Below, piece after piece: positions 10,122 to 18,536 of a stretch of 41,448 bases of DNA. Both the position numbers and the translations under genes were made by a program. This stretch comes from Candidatus Uhrbacteria bacterium GW2011_GWF2_39_13. GTDB lineage: Bacteria > Patescibacteriota > Patescibacteriia > UBA9934 > GWF2-40-263. The notes beneath the pieces were generated by a model. That model made no database searches and was not told the origin of the DNA. It saw nothing but the letters and a program-made list of their open reading frames with translations. Each line of letters begins with the position of its first letter. The stretch's first letter is position 1. Location of the stretch: the NCBI GenBank assembly GCA_000993535.1, contig LBWG01000007.1, forward strand, positions 1-41,448. Reading direction: 5' to 3'.

Positions 10122-10709
10122 TTAGGCGAAAATCATCAAGGAACTGATGATTATCACTGCGACAAAAGCGACCGCATGTGCGATGGCCCAGTCGTCGACA
10201 TCCCAATTTCCCTTGGGATTGGGTTCAATGAGGGTGTATTCTTTTTCACCGAAGAATCCACCACCTCGTTTGGTCATAACTCGTCGGGGAAAACACAGAC
10301 GTCTGTAAGACCACAGAAGTGTCAGAGATGTCAGAAAAAAGAACGGAACGCCGACGATGGCTCCCATGAGTTTTTTGACGACGACGATCATGTCGTCCCC
10401 CATGATTTTCCAGGCGATCATCGCCATCGTGAACTGGCCTACGTCCGTATCGGCAAATTTTGCCACTTCGGTGTTCACGGCACCGAGAGCCCCAGATACA
10501 CCTTCGCCGATTTCTTTGCCGATGCCGGCATATTTGCCAGCTTGCTCGAGGTTGGTCAGAGCTTCCCCAGCCTTGATCTGCGCGATCTGACCTTCTGTCA
10601 GCTGACTCGCGGGCACTACATAGGTTACCCCCCCCTGTTCCTGAGCCATCACCATGAATGATGAGCAAAGCATGAGCGCGGTCAACAACATCATTACGAT
10701 CCTGGACAT
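10122..10709 (-). CDS. secreted/membrane protein of unknown function
   Basis: Signal peptide (MSRIVMMLLTALMLCSSFMVMAQ), two TM segments, SD (aaggaga) upstream, own promoter and terminator. Confidence 0.75.
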   Translation of the reverse strand: MSRIVMMLLTALMLCSSFMVMAQEQGGVTYVVPASQLTEGQIAQIKAGEALTNLEQAGKYAGIGKEIGEGVSGALGAVNTEVAKFADTDVGQFTMAMIAWKIMGDDMIVVVKKLMGAIVGVPFFFLTSLTLLWSYRRLCFPRRVMTKRGGGFFGEKEYTLIEPNPKGNWDVDDWAIAHAVAFVAVIIISSLMIFA

Positions 10710-10765
10710 GACTTCTCCTTAATTCTCCCCTTTGGTTGTTTTTACTGACGATAGTGGGAGGATCG

Positions 10766-10794
10766 AGACTATCTTAAAAAAGCTTTTTTGTCAA
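10766..10794 (-). promoter_or_regulatory. sigma70-like promoter for 10122..10709
   Basis: On -: TTGACA-N17-TAGTCT; spacer contains the palindrome aaaaaagctttttt. Confidence 0.6.
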
Positions 10795-10810
10795 TATTGT
10801 TACTAAAATT

Positions 10811-11728
10811 ATGAAAATTCTCATTTTTGGAAAAGGATATATGGGGGAACGCTGTGCGAGGGTATGGGCAGATGAAGCTATACTTTCTGAAGTACACATT
10901 AAATCCGTCGAAGACGCTTTAGAGGAAATTCAGCGCCATCAGCCAGACGCGGTTTTCAACGCGGCTGGGGTAAAAGGGAAACCTAATGTGGATTGGTGTG
11001 AAGATCATCCGTTTGAGACGATTCAGGGAAATACGCTGATGCCTTTGCTTTTGGCTTATGCATGCCAACAAGCTGGGGTGTATTTGTTGCACATGGGATC
11101 CGGATGTATTTTTTACGGAGATTCTCATCATGAAGATAAAGCGTGGAGAGAGGATGATTTTGGTAATCCAACTCCTGTGTATTCACGCAGCAAATGGGCC
11201 GCGGATTTGGCACTTTCAACCTTGCCCAACGTCGGCATCGCGCGCATTCGCATGCCTATTGACTGGATGCCTGCTCCTGGCAATTTGATCGACAAGCTCG
11301 CTGCGTTCCCTAAAGTGATTGACGTAGAAAATTCCGTGACGATCGTCGATGACATGGTGGACGTATTTTACCAATTACTGCAAAAGCAAGCTCCAGGCAT
11401 TTTTCATGTCACAAATCCAGGCACTATGCGCCACCGAGATTTGATTGAGCTTTACGAAGAACTAGTGGATCCAACTCATACAAACGAATGGATTCCAAAT
11501 GAAGAATTAGTCGCCAAGGGTCTAGCAACCAAAGGACGATCAAACAACAAGCTATCTTCGGAAAATTTAGCAAAGTTCGGAATCTCCATGAGACCTATCG
11601 AAGAAGCCCTACGAGAGACGCTGGAAAAATACGCCGCAGCCAAGAAAGAAGAAGAGCACGGTTGCGGAAACGGTGACAATTGTTGTGGCGGCGGATGTTG
11701 TGAAATAGGCGAGGGAGAGTGCTGTTAG
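10811..11728 (+). CDS. SDR sugar-nucleotide reductase resembling bifunctional NRS/ER-type 3,5-epimerase/4-reductase, with Cys-rich C-terminal tail
   Basis: NAAGVKGKPNVDWCEDHPFETIQGN, SGCIFYGD, YSRSK, RIRMPI, NSVTIVDDM, VTNPGTMRHRDLIELYEELVDP, GRSNNKLSSENL; tail EHGCGNGDNCCGGGCCEIGEGECC. Confidence 0.82.
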   Translation: MKILIFGKGYMGERCARVWADEAILSEVHIKSVEDALEEIQRHQPDAVFNAAGVKGKPNVDWCEDHPFETIQGNTLMPLLLAYACQQAGVYLLHMGSGCIFYGDSHHEDKAWREDDFGNPTPVYSRSKWAADLALSTLPNVGIARIRMPIDWMPAPGNLIDKLAAFPKVIDVENSVTIVDDMVDVFYQLLQKQAPGIFHVTNPGTMRHRDLIELYEELVDPTHTNEWIPNEELVAKGLATKGRSNNKLSSENLAKFGISMRPIEEALRETLEKYAAAKKEEEHGCGNGDNCCGGGCCEIGEGECC

Positions 11729-11823
11729 CGAGTTTCCTCCTCATATTCCCTGGGCGAGGAGTCATCGACGAGTCGAAGGGTGCAGACGTATTTTCTCTTT
11801 GAATCCGCTAAGAGGCCTATTCA

Positions 11824-11852
11824 TTGACGCGAAGAAATCTGCTTATTATACT
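11824..11852 (+). promoter_or_regulatory. sigma70-like promoter of the TA-like pair, near-leaderless
   Basis: TTGACG-N17-TATACT with ATG at 11863. Confidence 0.6.
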
Positions 11853-11862
11853 AAGTTATAAT

Positions 11863-12015
11863 ATGACTGAAGAAAATATATCTTATAGCTCTACCCAGGC
11901 AAGGAAGATTGTTGCTGAATATATTGATCAGTCAGCTTTGCGTTTGACCAAGAGATTAAAAAAGGCCTATTCGGAACAAAAAAAGCAGACCGTCAAAGTT
12001 CGGTCGTATGTTTAA
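11863..12015 (+). CDS. small hypothetical protein, antitoxin-like position
   Basis: 50-aa charged ORF overlapping the next ORF by 8 nt. Confidence 0.5.
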   Translation: MTEENISYSSTQARKIVAEYIDQSALRLTKRLKKAYSEQKKQTVKVRSYV

Positions 12016-12358
12016 GATCTATTATCGGGAGGCGGTTATTTCAGCTATTACAAGCTTCATTCGTGCATACGAAGAAGCTTTTTTTGAACTCTATCGAGAT
12101 AGTGGTTTAGTGACGGAACAACAAATCATTGAAAACTATCGACGTTCAGCTCAAAAGTTGAACGAGCAAATCTTTTCAGAAATCGAAAACTATTTGAGTG
12201 TAAGACATGTACTCGGAAGGAAAGAACACAGACAATGGCATGAGTTTACATTTTACGTTGGAAGTCGTTTGGTAACAGTTTATTACACGACCGAGGATGC
12301 AGAAGCATTGAGAATAGTTGAAATGATTGGGATTGAACGAAAGCCGATTATCTTTTAA
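12008..12358 (+). CDS. hypothetical protein, RelE/ParE-like toxin candidate
   Basis: 116 aa with terminal beta-rich stretch (EFTFYVGSRLVTVYYTTEDAEALRIVEMIGIERKPIIF); second gene of an overlapping pair. Confidence 0.5.
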   Translation: MFKIYYREAVISAITSFIRAYEEAFFELYRDSGLVTEQQIIENYRRSAQKLNEQIFSEIENYLSVRHVLGRKEHRQWHEFTFYVGSRLVTVYYTTEDAEALRIVEMIGIERKPIIF

Positions 12359-12433
12359 TGAATTGAGGAGTTGGCAAAAAAGATTTAAATCAAATTGACT
12401 TTTTAAAAGGAAAAAGAGTAAAGTCGACCTACT

Positions 12434-13516
12434 ATGAAAGCTCTTATTGCTGCAGGAGGTCACGCAACACGATTGCGGCCGATTACTTGGACACACAATA
12501 AGCATATCATTCCACTGGCCAATAAACCGATGCTTTGGTATGTCTTGAAGAAAATCACTGATGTCGGGATTAAGGACATTATTATCAATGTCAATCCTGG
12601 AGACGTGAAGTATATGAGTGACCATTTAGGAGATGGTTCTGAATTCGGGGCTCATATTACTTATTTAGAACAACGCGGAGGAGCCAAAGGTTTAGCGCAT
12701 GTGGTTGCAAACGCAGAAGAATATCTCAAGGGCGAGCGCTTCCTTTTTTTCTTGGGAGATAACATCATTTTGGGAAGTATCAATCAGTTTGTTGACCGAT
12801 TTGAACGAGAACAGCTCGATTGTATGATTGCTCTTTCACATGTGAAGGATCCACATCGTTTTGGAGTCCCAGAATTTAATCCAGATGGAACCCTTAAACG
12901 CACCATTGAAAAACCTAAAGATCCTCCTTCTTCCTTTGCTGTGACAGGAATTTATCTTTTCAACGAAAAGTTTTTTGACGCGTATAAAACGATCGAGCCA
13001 TCCGAGCGCGGTGAGTATGAAATTACCGATGTTATTACTTGGTATATCCAAAATGGGAACGTCGGGCACGAAGAAATTACAGGCTGGTGGAAGGATACCG
13101 GCACACCTGACGCTTTGATCGAAGGGAACGCGTCGATTATGGACGACACGCCTCGTGAAGAATTTTGTGTCAATTGTCAGCTACACGAAGATACTCAAAT
13201 TCAAGGACCTGTTTCTATTGGAGTAGGAACAATCATTTCTGCCGATTGTCTTATTCGTGGGCCTGTTGTTATTGGAAAGGAATGTAAGATTGTCTCAAGT
13301 TATATCGGTCCATACACTTCCATTGGAAACAATGTCGAGATTACGAATTCAGAAGTAGAACATTCTATTTTATTTGATGGAGCCAAGATTGATACGACCC
13401 GTCGAATTGTGAACAGTCTGATCGGACTTAATGCTCATCTGGTTGATTGTAAGCGTTCGCACCCAAAAAGCGGTCATAGACTTATTATTGGTGATAACAG
13501 TTTTGTAGAGTTATAA
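12434..13516 (+). CDS. rmlA: glucose-1-phosphate thymidylyltransferase, long form
   Basis: MKALIAAGGHATRLRPITWTHNKHIIPLANKPM nucleotidyltransferase motif plus C-terminal left-handed beta-helix-like repeats. Confidence 0.88.
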   Translation: MKALIAAGGHATRLRPITWTHNKHIIPLANKPMLWYVLKKITDVGIKDIIINVNPGDVKYMSDHLGDGSEFGAHITYLEQRGGAKGLAHVVANAEEYLKGERFLFFLGDNIILGSINQFVDRFEREQLDCMIALSHVKDPHRFGVPEFNPDGTLKRTIEKPKDPPSSFAVTGIYLFNEKFFDAYKTIEPSERGEYEITDVITWYIQNGNVGHEEITGWWKDTGTPDALIEGNASIMDDTPREEFCVNCQLHEDTQIQGPVSIGVGTIISADCLIRGPVVIGKECKIVSSYIGPYTSIGNNVEITNSEVEHSILFDGAKIDTTRRIVNSLIGLNAHLVDCKRSHPKSGHRLIIGDNSFVEL

Positions 13517-13543
13517 AAAACAAGAATTTGGCTCTTGTTTTTT
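13515..13543. terminator. bidirectional intrinsic terminator between convergent genes
   Basis: aaaaaacaagaatttggctcttgtttttt. Confidence 0.85.
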
Positions 13544-14879
13544 AGTTTTGTAATGGTCTTTGATACCAATCCCATTCAGAGAGTTTTTGTTGAAATAGAT
13601 GGAGAGTCTTTTCTTCCTTATCTATCCAGAAGATCCCTGGTAATTCTTTTAGAAGAACCGTTTGAGCAAGAATATGAGCACCGTCGAGGGTAAGTGCAAT
13701 AGTGTTCCCATGAGATTGATAGAGAACCGTTTTTCCTTCTGGATACCATTCTAGATGAGTAATAGGCTGACTCAATCGCAAAAGAGTGTTTGTTTCATGA
13801 TTGGTTTGAGCATACTGCTTAATATCATAACCACTTGAATAAAGCAGAGTCTCTCCGGAAACATCCCATTTCCACAAAGAGGCTTCTTCATTAAAGAGAA
13901 TAGGTTGTTCTTTATTGGTAGGGTCAATCAGAATAAGTCGATTTCGATGGTCATCATGCACACCGATCAGATTTTTAGGAGTTTCTACGAAAGTATATTC
14001 CCCGAGTGGAAGATACGTAATAATAGAAGCTGTTCCACTATCTTGGTAAGAGACAACGGTCTTAGTATGGCTCTGCGAAAGAGTAACTTCGTGTTCAGAG
14101 TAGCTCATGATATTTGAAGCTTTAAATGACAGAGGTGTTTGTTTTTGTGTTGAGAGAGAAAAACGCGAGATTTGATCTTCTGAAAGCAGATAAAGTTGAT
14201 CATTTTTACCCACATCCCACCAGATACGATCAATAGGATGTTCGGTTTCCGGGAGTTCAATCAGTTCTCCACTATTAACATGTGAAATCGTCATTTGAAT
14301 TTGTGATTCTTTGTGACGTTCAAGTGACAGAAAGGTTCCTTCTGCTGACCAAGAGAGGTTATAGCTACTTTTTGGATCATAAGGAAGTCGCATGAGAAGT
14401 TTTTTTTGAACATCTCCAACATGCACTCGCCAAACCTCAAGCCATGAACTTTCTTGTGTAATATAAGCGAAACTATCCGTTTTTGGATTGATCGACAGAC
14501 TCATCGGACTGATGATTTTTTCTTGTGTAGGCTGCTCATCTAAAAATAAGACAATATCATTGAGAATACGTGCTTCCCGACTCAAAAAAGAAAGTGAAGT
14601 TTCCCAAGGGAGATAACTTGTTTTTTGAAGTTGAATGAGATGTTCTCCAGGGACAATGGTATTGGTGACTATAGGAGTTCGATCTGCAGAAGGTATTTTA
14701 TCAATAAAAACAACAGCATTTCGAGGAATGCTTGAAATATTCAAGATAGCCGTGTGAACGATTCTTCCATGGGAAAGATCAAAACGGTAACCAGCGGTAT
14801 ACAGGACAATCAAAGGGGCTGAAATGAGAAAGGCAAACAAAAAGACAAGGAAGAGAATAAGACGAAAGGGTTTGGACAT
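13542..14879 (-). CDS. membrane-anchored PEGA-like protein with beta-propeller-like repeats
   Basis: N-terminal TM, LNISSIPRNAVVFIDKI...TPIVTNTIVPGEHLIQLQKTSYLPW PEGA-like segment; start MSKPFR preferred. Confidence 0.65.
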   Translation of the reverse strand: MSKPFRLILFLVFLFAFLISAPLIVLYTAGYRFDLSHGRIVHTAILNISSIPRNAVVFIDKIPSADRTPIVTNTIVPGEHLIQLQKTSYLPWETSLSFLSREARILNDIVLFLDEQPTQEKIISPMSLSINPKTDSFAYITQESSWLEVWRVHVGDVQKKLLMRLPYDPKSSYNLSWSAEGTFLSLERHKESQIQMTISHVNSGELIELPETEHPIDRIWWDVGKNDQLYLLSEDQISRFSLSTQKQTPLSFKASNIMSYSEHEVTLSQSHTKTVVSYQDSGTASIITYLPLGEYTFVETPKNLIGVHDDHRNRLILIDPTNKEQPILFNEEASLWKWDVSGETLLYSSGYDIKQYAQTNHETNTLLRLSQPITHLEWYPEGKTVLYQSHGNTIALTLDGAHILAQTVLLKELPGIFWIDKEEKTLHLFQQKLSEWDWYQRPLQN

Positions 14880-14911
14880 ATCAGATTCTATTGTATATCC
14901 TGTAGACATCT

Positions 14912-16207
14912 ATGGCGATAACATCACGATTTTTTCCGCGTTCTTTCTCCTTGCTTGTTCTTTGTTTGGTAACCATCATTACCTTCAGTCTTGGATTTTT
15001 TATTGGAGAATCCAGAGGCGTTCAATCGGTTGTGCCACAAGGACAAGGACAGGTATTGGGTCAGGATGAGGTTCCATCTTATCTCCAAGAAGATATTGAT
15101 TTTAAGCAGTTTTGGAATATTTGGAGTTTAGTGAAAGAAGAATTTTATCGTCAACCTGTTTCAGATATTGATTTATATTATGGAGCACTTAAGGGTTTGG
15201 TGGCAGGGCTAGATGATCCTTATTCTGTATATTTTGATCCAGAAGAAGCTGCAGAATTTGCTGCCAATCTAGAAGGTTCTTTTGAAGGAATTGGAGCAGA
15301 GATCGGGATTAAAGATGACAAGCTTCAAATCGTTGCTCCTCTTAAGGGGATGCCTGCGGAACTTGCTGGTCTTCTTCCTGAGGATTGGATTGTGATGATT
15401 GATGGAACAGAAACAACTGGTATGAGTGTTGAGAAAGCTATTTCGCTTATTCGAGGAGAAAAAGGAACGGAAGTTGTTTTAACCATTAGTCGTGAAGAAA
15501 CAGATGAATTAATGGAAATTTCTCTTGTTCGAGATAAAATTGTGGTTGATAGTGTTAAATGGATGACAGATGGACAAAATGTCATGACCATTTCTATCTC
15601 TACGTTTAATCATGATACGTCAGCTCTTTTTACTCAGGCAATACAACAAGCTCTTGAACAGAATGTTGTGGGTATTATTCTTGATTTGCGCAGTAATCCA
15701 GGAGGATTACTTACCACAGCCATTGATATTTCCTCAGCCTGGGTTGGTTATGATCCTGTTGTGATCGAGCGCACAAAACAAGAGGCTAATACTTTTAAAG
15801 GAATTATGCCGCCACGTATTCAGGGTATTCCTACTGTTGTTCTTGTGAACGGTGGAAGTGCTTCTGCTTCTGAAATCGTTTCAGGTGCTCTGCAAGATTA
15901 TGGATATGCCGTGGTTGTGGGAACCCAAACATTCGGAAAGGGTTCTGTACAAGATTATCAACAACTTCCCGATGGATCCTCTGTAAAAATTACAACGGCT
16001 GAATGGTATACTCCAAAAGGACGCACCATTAACAAAACAGGTATTTCTCCAGATGTTGAGGTCCCTTATTCTTTGGAAGAGTATAAAGCAGGGATTGATC
16101 CTCAACATGATGTTGCTTTAGAGATTATTTTTGGAACCTATGAGCCAAAACAAGATGCGAGTCAAGAAGTCGATGCCACAAAAGATCCAACAACGGGTAT
16201 CAACTAG
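14912..16207 (+). CDS. ctpA: S41 family C-terminal processing peptidase
   Basis: PDZ region, LDLRSNPGGLL, VLVNGGSASASEIVSGALQD, GTQTFGKGSVQ. Confidence 0.94.
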   Translation: MAITSRFFPRSFSLLVLCLVTIITFSLGFFIGESRGVQSVVPQGQGQVLGQDEVPSYLQEDIDFKQFWNIWSLVKEEFYRQPVSDIDLYYGALKGLVAGLDDPYSVYFDPEEAAEFAANLEGSFEGIGAEIGIKDDKLQIVAPLKGMPAELAGLLPEDWIVMIDGTETTGMSVEKAISLIRGEKGTEVVLTISREETDELMEISLVRDKIVVDSVKWMTDGQNVMTISISTFNHDTSALFTQAIQQALEQNVVGIILDLRSNPGGLLTTAIDISSAWVGYDPVVIERTKQEANTFKGIMPPRIQGIPTVVLVNGGSASASEIVSGALQDYGYAVVVGTQTFGKGSVQDYQQLPDGSSVKITTAEWYTPKGRTINKTGISPDVEVPYSLEEYKAGIDPQHDVALEIIFGTYEPKQDASQEVDATKDPTTGIN

Positions 16208-16682
16208 ACAGGTTCCTGAACGTTCTTTAAAAAAGGAACCAGTTCAACGAGAAGTATCTGCTGGAGGTATTGTTTTTCGTAAAGTAGGTAATACGATTTC
16301 TTTTGCGGTTATGAAAGATTCTTATGGGAAGTGGACATTTCCCAAAGGTCATGTGGAATTAGGTGAGGATTTAGAGGAAGCAGCCGCCCGTGAGACTCTT
16401 GAGGAATTAGGATTAGAACAAATTCGTTTATTGGATTATCTTGGGAAAATTGATATTTGGTTTCGGGATAAATTCTATAAAAAAGGACAGCTTATTCATA
16501 AAGATATTCATTATTATCTTTTTCAAACGCTTGCTGAGAGTGAACTTCATCCCGATCCTGAAGAACATGTCTATGAGGCAAAATGGGTCTCGTTGAGTAA
16601 AGTTGAGCGTGTCTCAAGTTATGCGGATATGGTTCCTATTGTGAAACGGGCTATTGAGATTTTGAAACAAACTCAAAAATAA
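16131..16682 (+). CDS. NUDIX hydrolase
   Basis: GHVELGEDLEEAAARETLEELGL Nudix box; exact start uncertain (overlaps the ctpA 3' end). Confidence 0.9.
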   Translation: MEPMSQNKMRVKKSMPQKIQQRVSTRQVPERSLKKEPVQREVSAGGIVFRKVGNTISFAVMKDSYGKWTFPKGHVELGEDLEEAAARETLEELGLEQIRLLDYLGKIDIWFRDKFYKKGQLIHKDIHYYLFQTLAESELHPDPEEHVYEAKWVSLSKVERVSSYADMVPIVKRAIEILKQTQK

Positions 16683-16692
16683 TCCATTGTTT

Positions 16693-17076
16693 ATGAAGTT
16701 GATGTTTAGTGGACGAGTAGAACGTGGAGAGGGGATGGCGACACGTTTGGGATGTCCTACAGCCAATATTGCTATTAAAGAAGGCCTTCTTATTCCAGGG
16801 TTTGGTGTTTATGTTGGTGAAACTGATTTGCAAGGTGTTCGATATCCTACTCTTATTTGTATTAGTGGTGGTCATACAGGATCAAATTTAAAAATGGAAG
16901 TCCATTTACTTGGATTTAATCAAGATCTGACAGGCAAGTATCTTCAGGTTCTTATTCATGAGAAATTACGTGACATCATTCCTTTTCCCGGAGAAGAAGA
17001 AATGGCTCGCATTATTCAGAACGATCTTTTTCAGGCTCAAGAATGGTTTAAACATACATCTGTGTCTGAATCATAA
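16693..17076 (+). CDS. stand-alone riboflavin kinase domain protein
   Basis: GRVERGEGMATRLGCPTANI, GVYVGE, EVHLLGFNQDLTGKYLQV, EKLRDIIPF match the RibF C-terminal domain. Confidence 0.85.
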   Translation: MKLMFSGRVERGEGMATRLGCPTANIAIKEGLLIPGFGVYVGETDLQGVRYPTLICISGGHTGSNLKMEVHLLGFNQDLTGKYLQVLIHEKLRDIIPFPGEEEMARIIQNDLFQAQEWFKHTSVSES

Positions 17077-17182
17077 ATAGAAATAGTTCTTCGAGGTTAT
17101 AAACATGTGCAAGAAGCCCCTGTTTTCAAATATTTAAGCTCATGTTACTATTATCCACATAAAAATTAAGTTTTCTATTTTT

Positions 17183-17464
17183 ATGGCAAAGATGACTAAG
17201 AGCCAATTCATGGCATCCTTTGGAGAGATGCTTGGTCTTTCAAAAAAAGAGGCAACAGAGAAGTGGGAGGCATTCGTCGAAATGGCTCTGAAAGAAGTTC
17301 GTCAAGGCGGGGAGTTTAATCTTCCAGGTCTTGGAAAGCTTATTAAAAAGACACGTGCAGCTCGTACAGGTCGAAATCCATTAACAGGTGCTTCTATCCA
17401 AATTCCAGCAAAGACGGTTGTTAAATTCCGTGTTTCAAAATCTGCAAAAGATTCCGTACTTTAA
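17183..17464 (+). CDS. HU-family DNA-binding protein
   Basis: GRNPLTGASIQIPAKTVVKFRVSKSAKD. Confidence 0.93.
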   Translation: MAKMTKSQFMASFGEMLGLSKKEATEKWEAFVEMALKEVRQGGEFNLPGLGKLIKKTRAARTGRNPLTGASIQIPAKTVVKFRVSKSAKDSVL

Positions 17465-17468
17465 TAAG

Positions 17469-17507
17469 AAATACAAAAGTCGCTCCTGTAGAGCGACTTT
17501 TGTATTT
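17469..17507 (+). terminator. intrinsic terminator after HU
   Basis: aaatacaaaagtcgctc-ctgta-gagcgacttttgtattt, 17-bp stem. Confidence 0.9.
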
Positions 17508-17598
17508 CATAGAGAATGTTCAGAGATAAAAGCTCCACAGTTATTCCCAGCAAATTTGCACTTGATCCATCCTTTAACTCATTTTTGCAGATTTATGA

Positions 17599-18207
17599 TT
17601 ATGAGTTCATTTGTTTTCTGCCTTTTAGGGCATCTCCTAAGGTTATTTCGTCTGCAAATTCCAGGGTTGCTCCTAGTGGAAGACCTCGAGCAAGGCGCGT
17701 GATGACTCGGCCTTGTGGGCTGAGTTGTTTTTGCAGGAAAAGCATCGTGGCTTCGCCTTGAACGGTAGGGGACAGAGCGAGGATCACTTCTTGAAGAGAA
17801 ACATTTTTTTCTAAACGTTGTTGAAGCTCTCTGTAACGAATCGTGTCGGGTGTGATTCCTTCAATAGGATTTAAATTGCCTCCAAGCACATGATAGAACC
17901 CTTGATACATCCCCGTTGATTCTATGGTGGAGATATCTCGTGCTTCTTCTACGACGCATAATTGTGAAGGATTTCTTTTTGAATCCAGACAGATCTCGCA
18001 GGTTTCTCGTTCTGTATAGGTAAAACATAAACGACAGACATGGATGCGTTCTCCTAATTGAATCAATGCACGTGCCATGACTTCAAGATCACTGTTGGGT
18101 TGTTGTAAAAGATAAAACACGTAACGCAGGGCAGTTTTTGGACCTACTCCTGGAAGACGAGCAAAGGCAGCAACAAGATTTGAAATAGGTTCTGGGAACC
18201 GACGCAC
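17599..18207 (-). CDS. recR: recombination protein RecR
   Basis: LPGVGPKTALRYVFYLL, four-Cys zinc finger, TOPRIM (CVVEEARDISTIESTG). Confidence 0.95.
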   Translation of the reverse strand: MRRFPEPISNLVAAFARLPGVGPKTALRYVFYLLQQPNSDLEVMARALIQLGERIHVCRLCFTYTERETCEICLDSKRNPSQLCVVEEARDISTIESTGMYQGFYHVLGGNLNPIEGITPDTIRYRELQQRLEKNVSLQEVILALSPTVQGEATMLFLQKQLSPQGRVITRLARGLPLGATLEFADEITLGDALKGRKQMNS

Positions 18208-18210
18208 AAA

Positions 18211-18516
18211 TTATTCTCCTGTTAAATTTTTTAGCATGTCTAACCCACCCATATCTTGCATTTTTTTAGCCAACTTCATTTGAAATTTGATTCCTGTGGC
18301 ATCTTTCCACGCTTCTTTTATTGCTTCTTCAAGTTTTGATTTATCTGAAAGCATGGATTCATCAATAGAGACTCCAACAAGATCACGATTTCCGTTGACC
18401 GTCAGTTTTACCTTACCCCAGGCAGCAGAACCTTCCTGTACAACCGTTCCTAATTCATTCTGCATCATTTTGCCTTGTTTTTTTAAATTTTTGATGTGTT
18501 TCAATTTGCTGAACAT
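18211..18516 (-). CDS. YbaB/EbfC nucleoid-associated protein
   Basis: Short basic/acidic protein adjacent to recR; KVKLTVNGNRDLVGVSIDE.. Confidence 0.9.
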   Translation of the reverse strand: MFSKLKHIKNLKKQGKMMQNELGTVVQEGSAAWGKVKLTVNGNRDLVGVSIDESMLSDKSKLEEAIKEAWKDATGIKFQMKLAKKMQDMGGLDMLKNLTGE

Positions 18517-18536
18517 ACGATTTAATGTTTTGACCG

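Noticed and set aside
10095-10661. 188-aa plus-strand ORF opposite 10122..10709
   Set aside because: The minus ORF has a signal peptide, TM segments, SD, promoter and terminator; the plus ORF is His/Asp-rich and starts in a terminator region.
12176-12625. 149-aa minus-strand ORF over the TA-like gene and rmlA start
   Set aside because: It runs antisense to clearly coding rmlA and has no recognisable motif.
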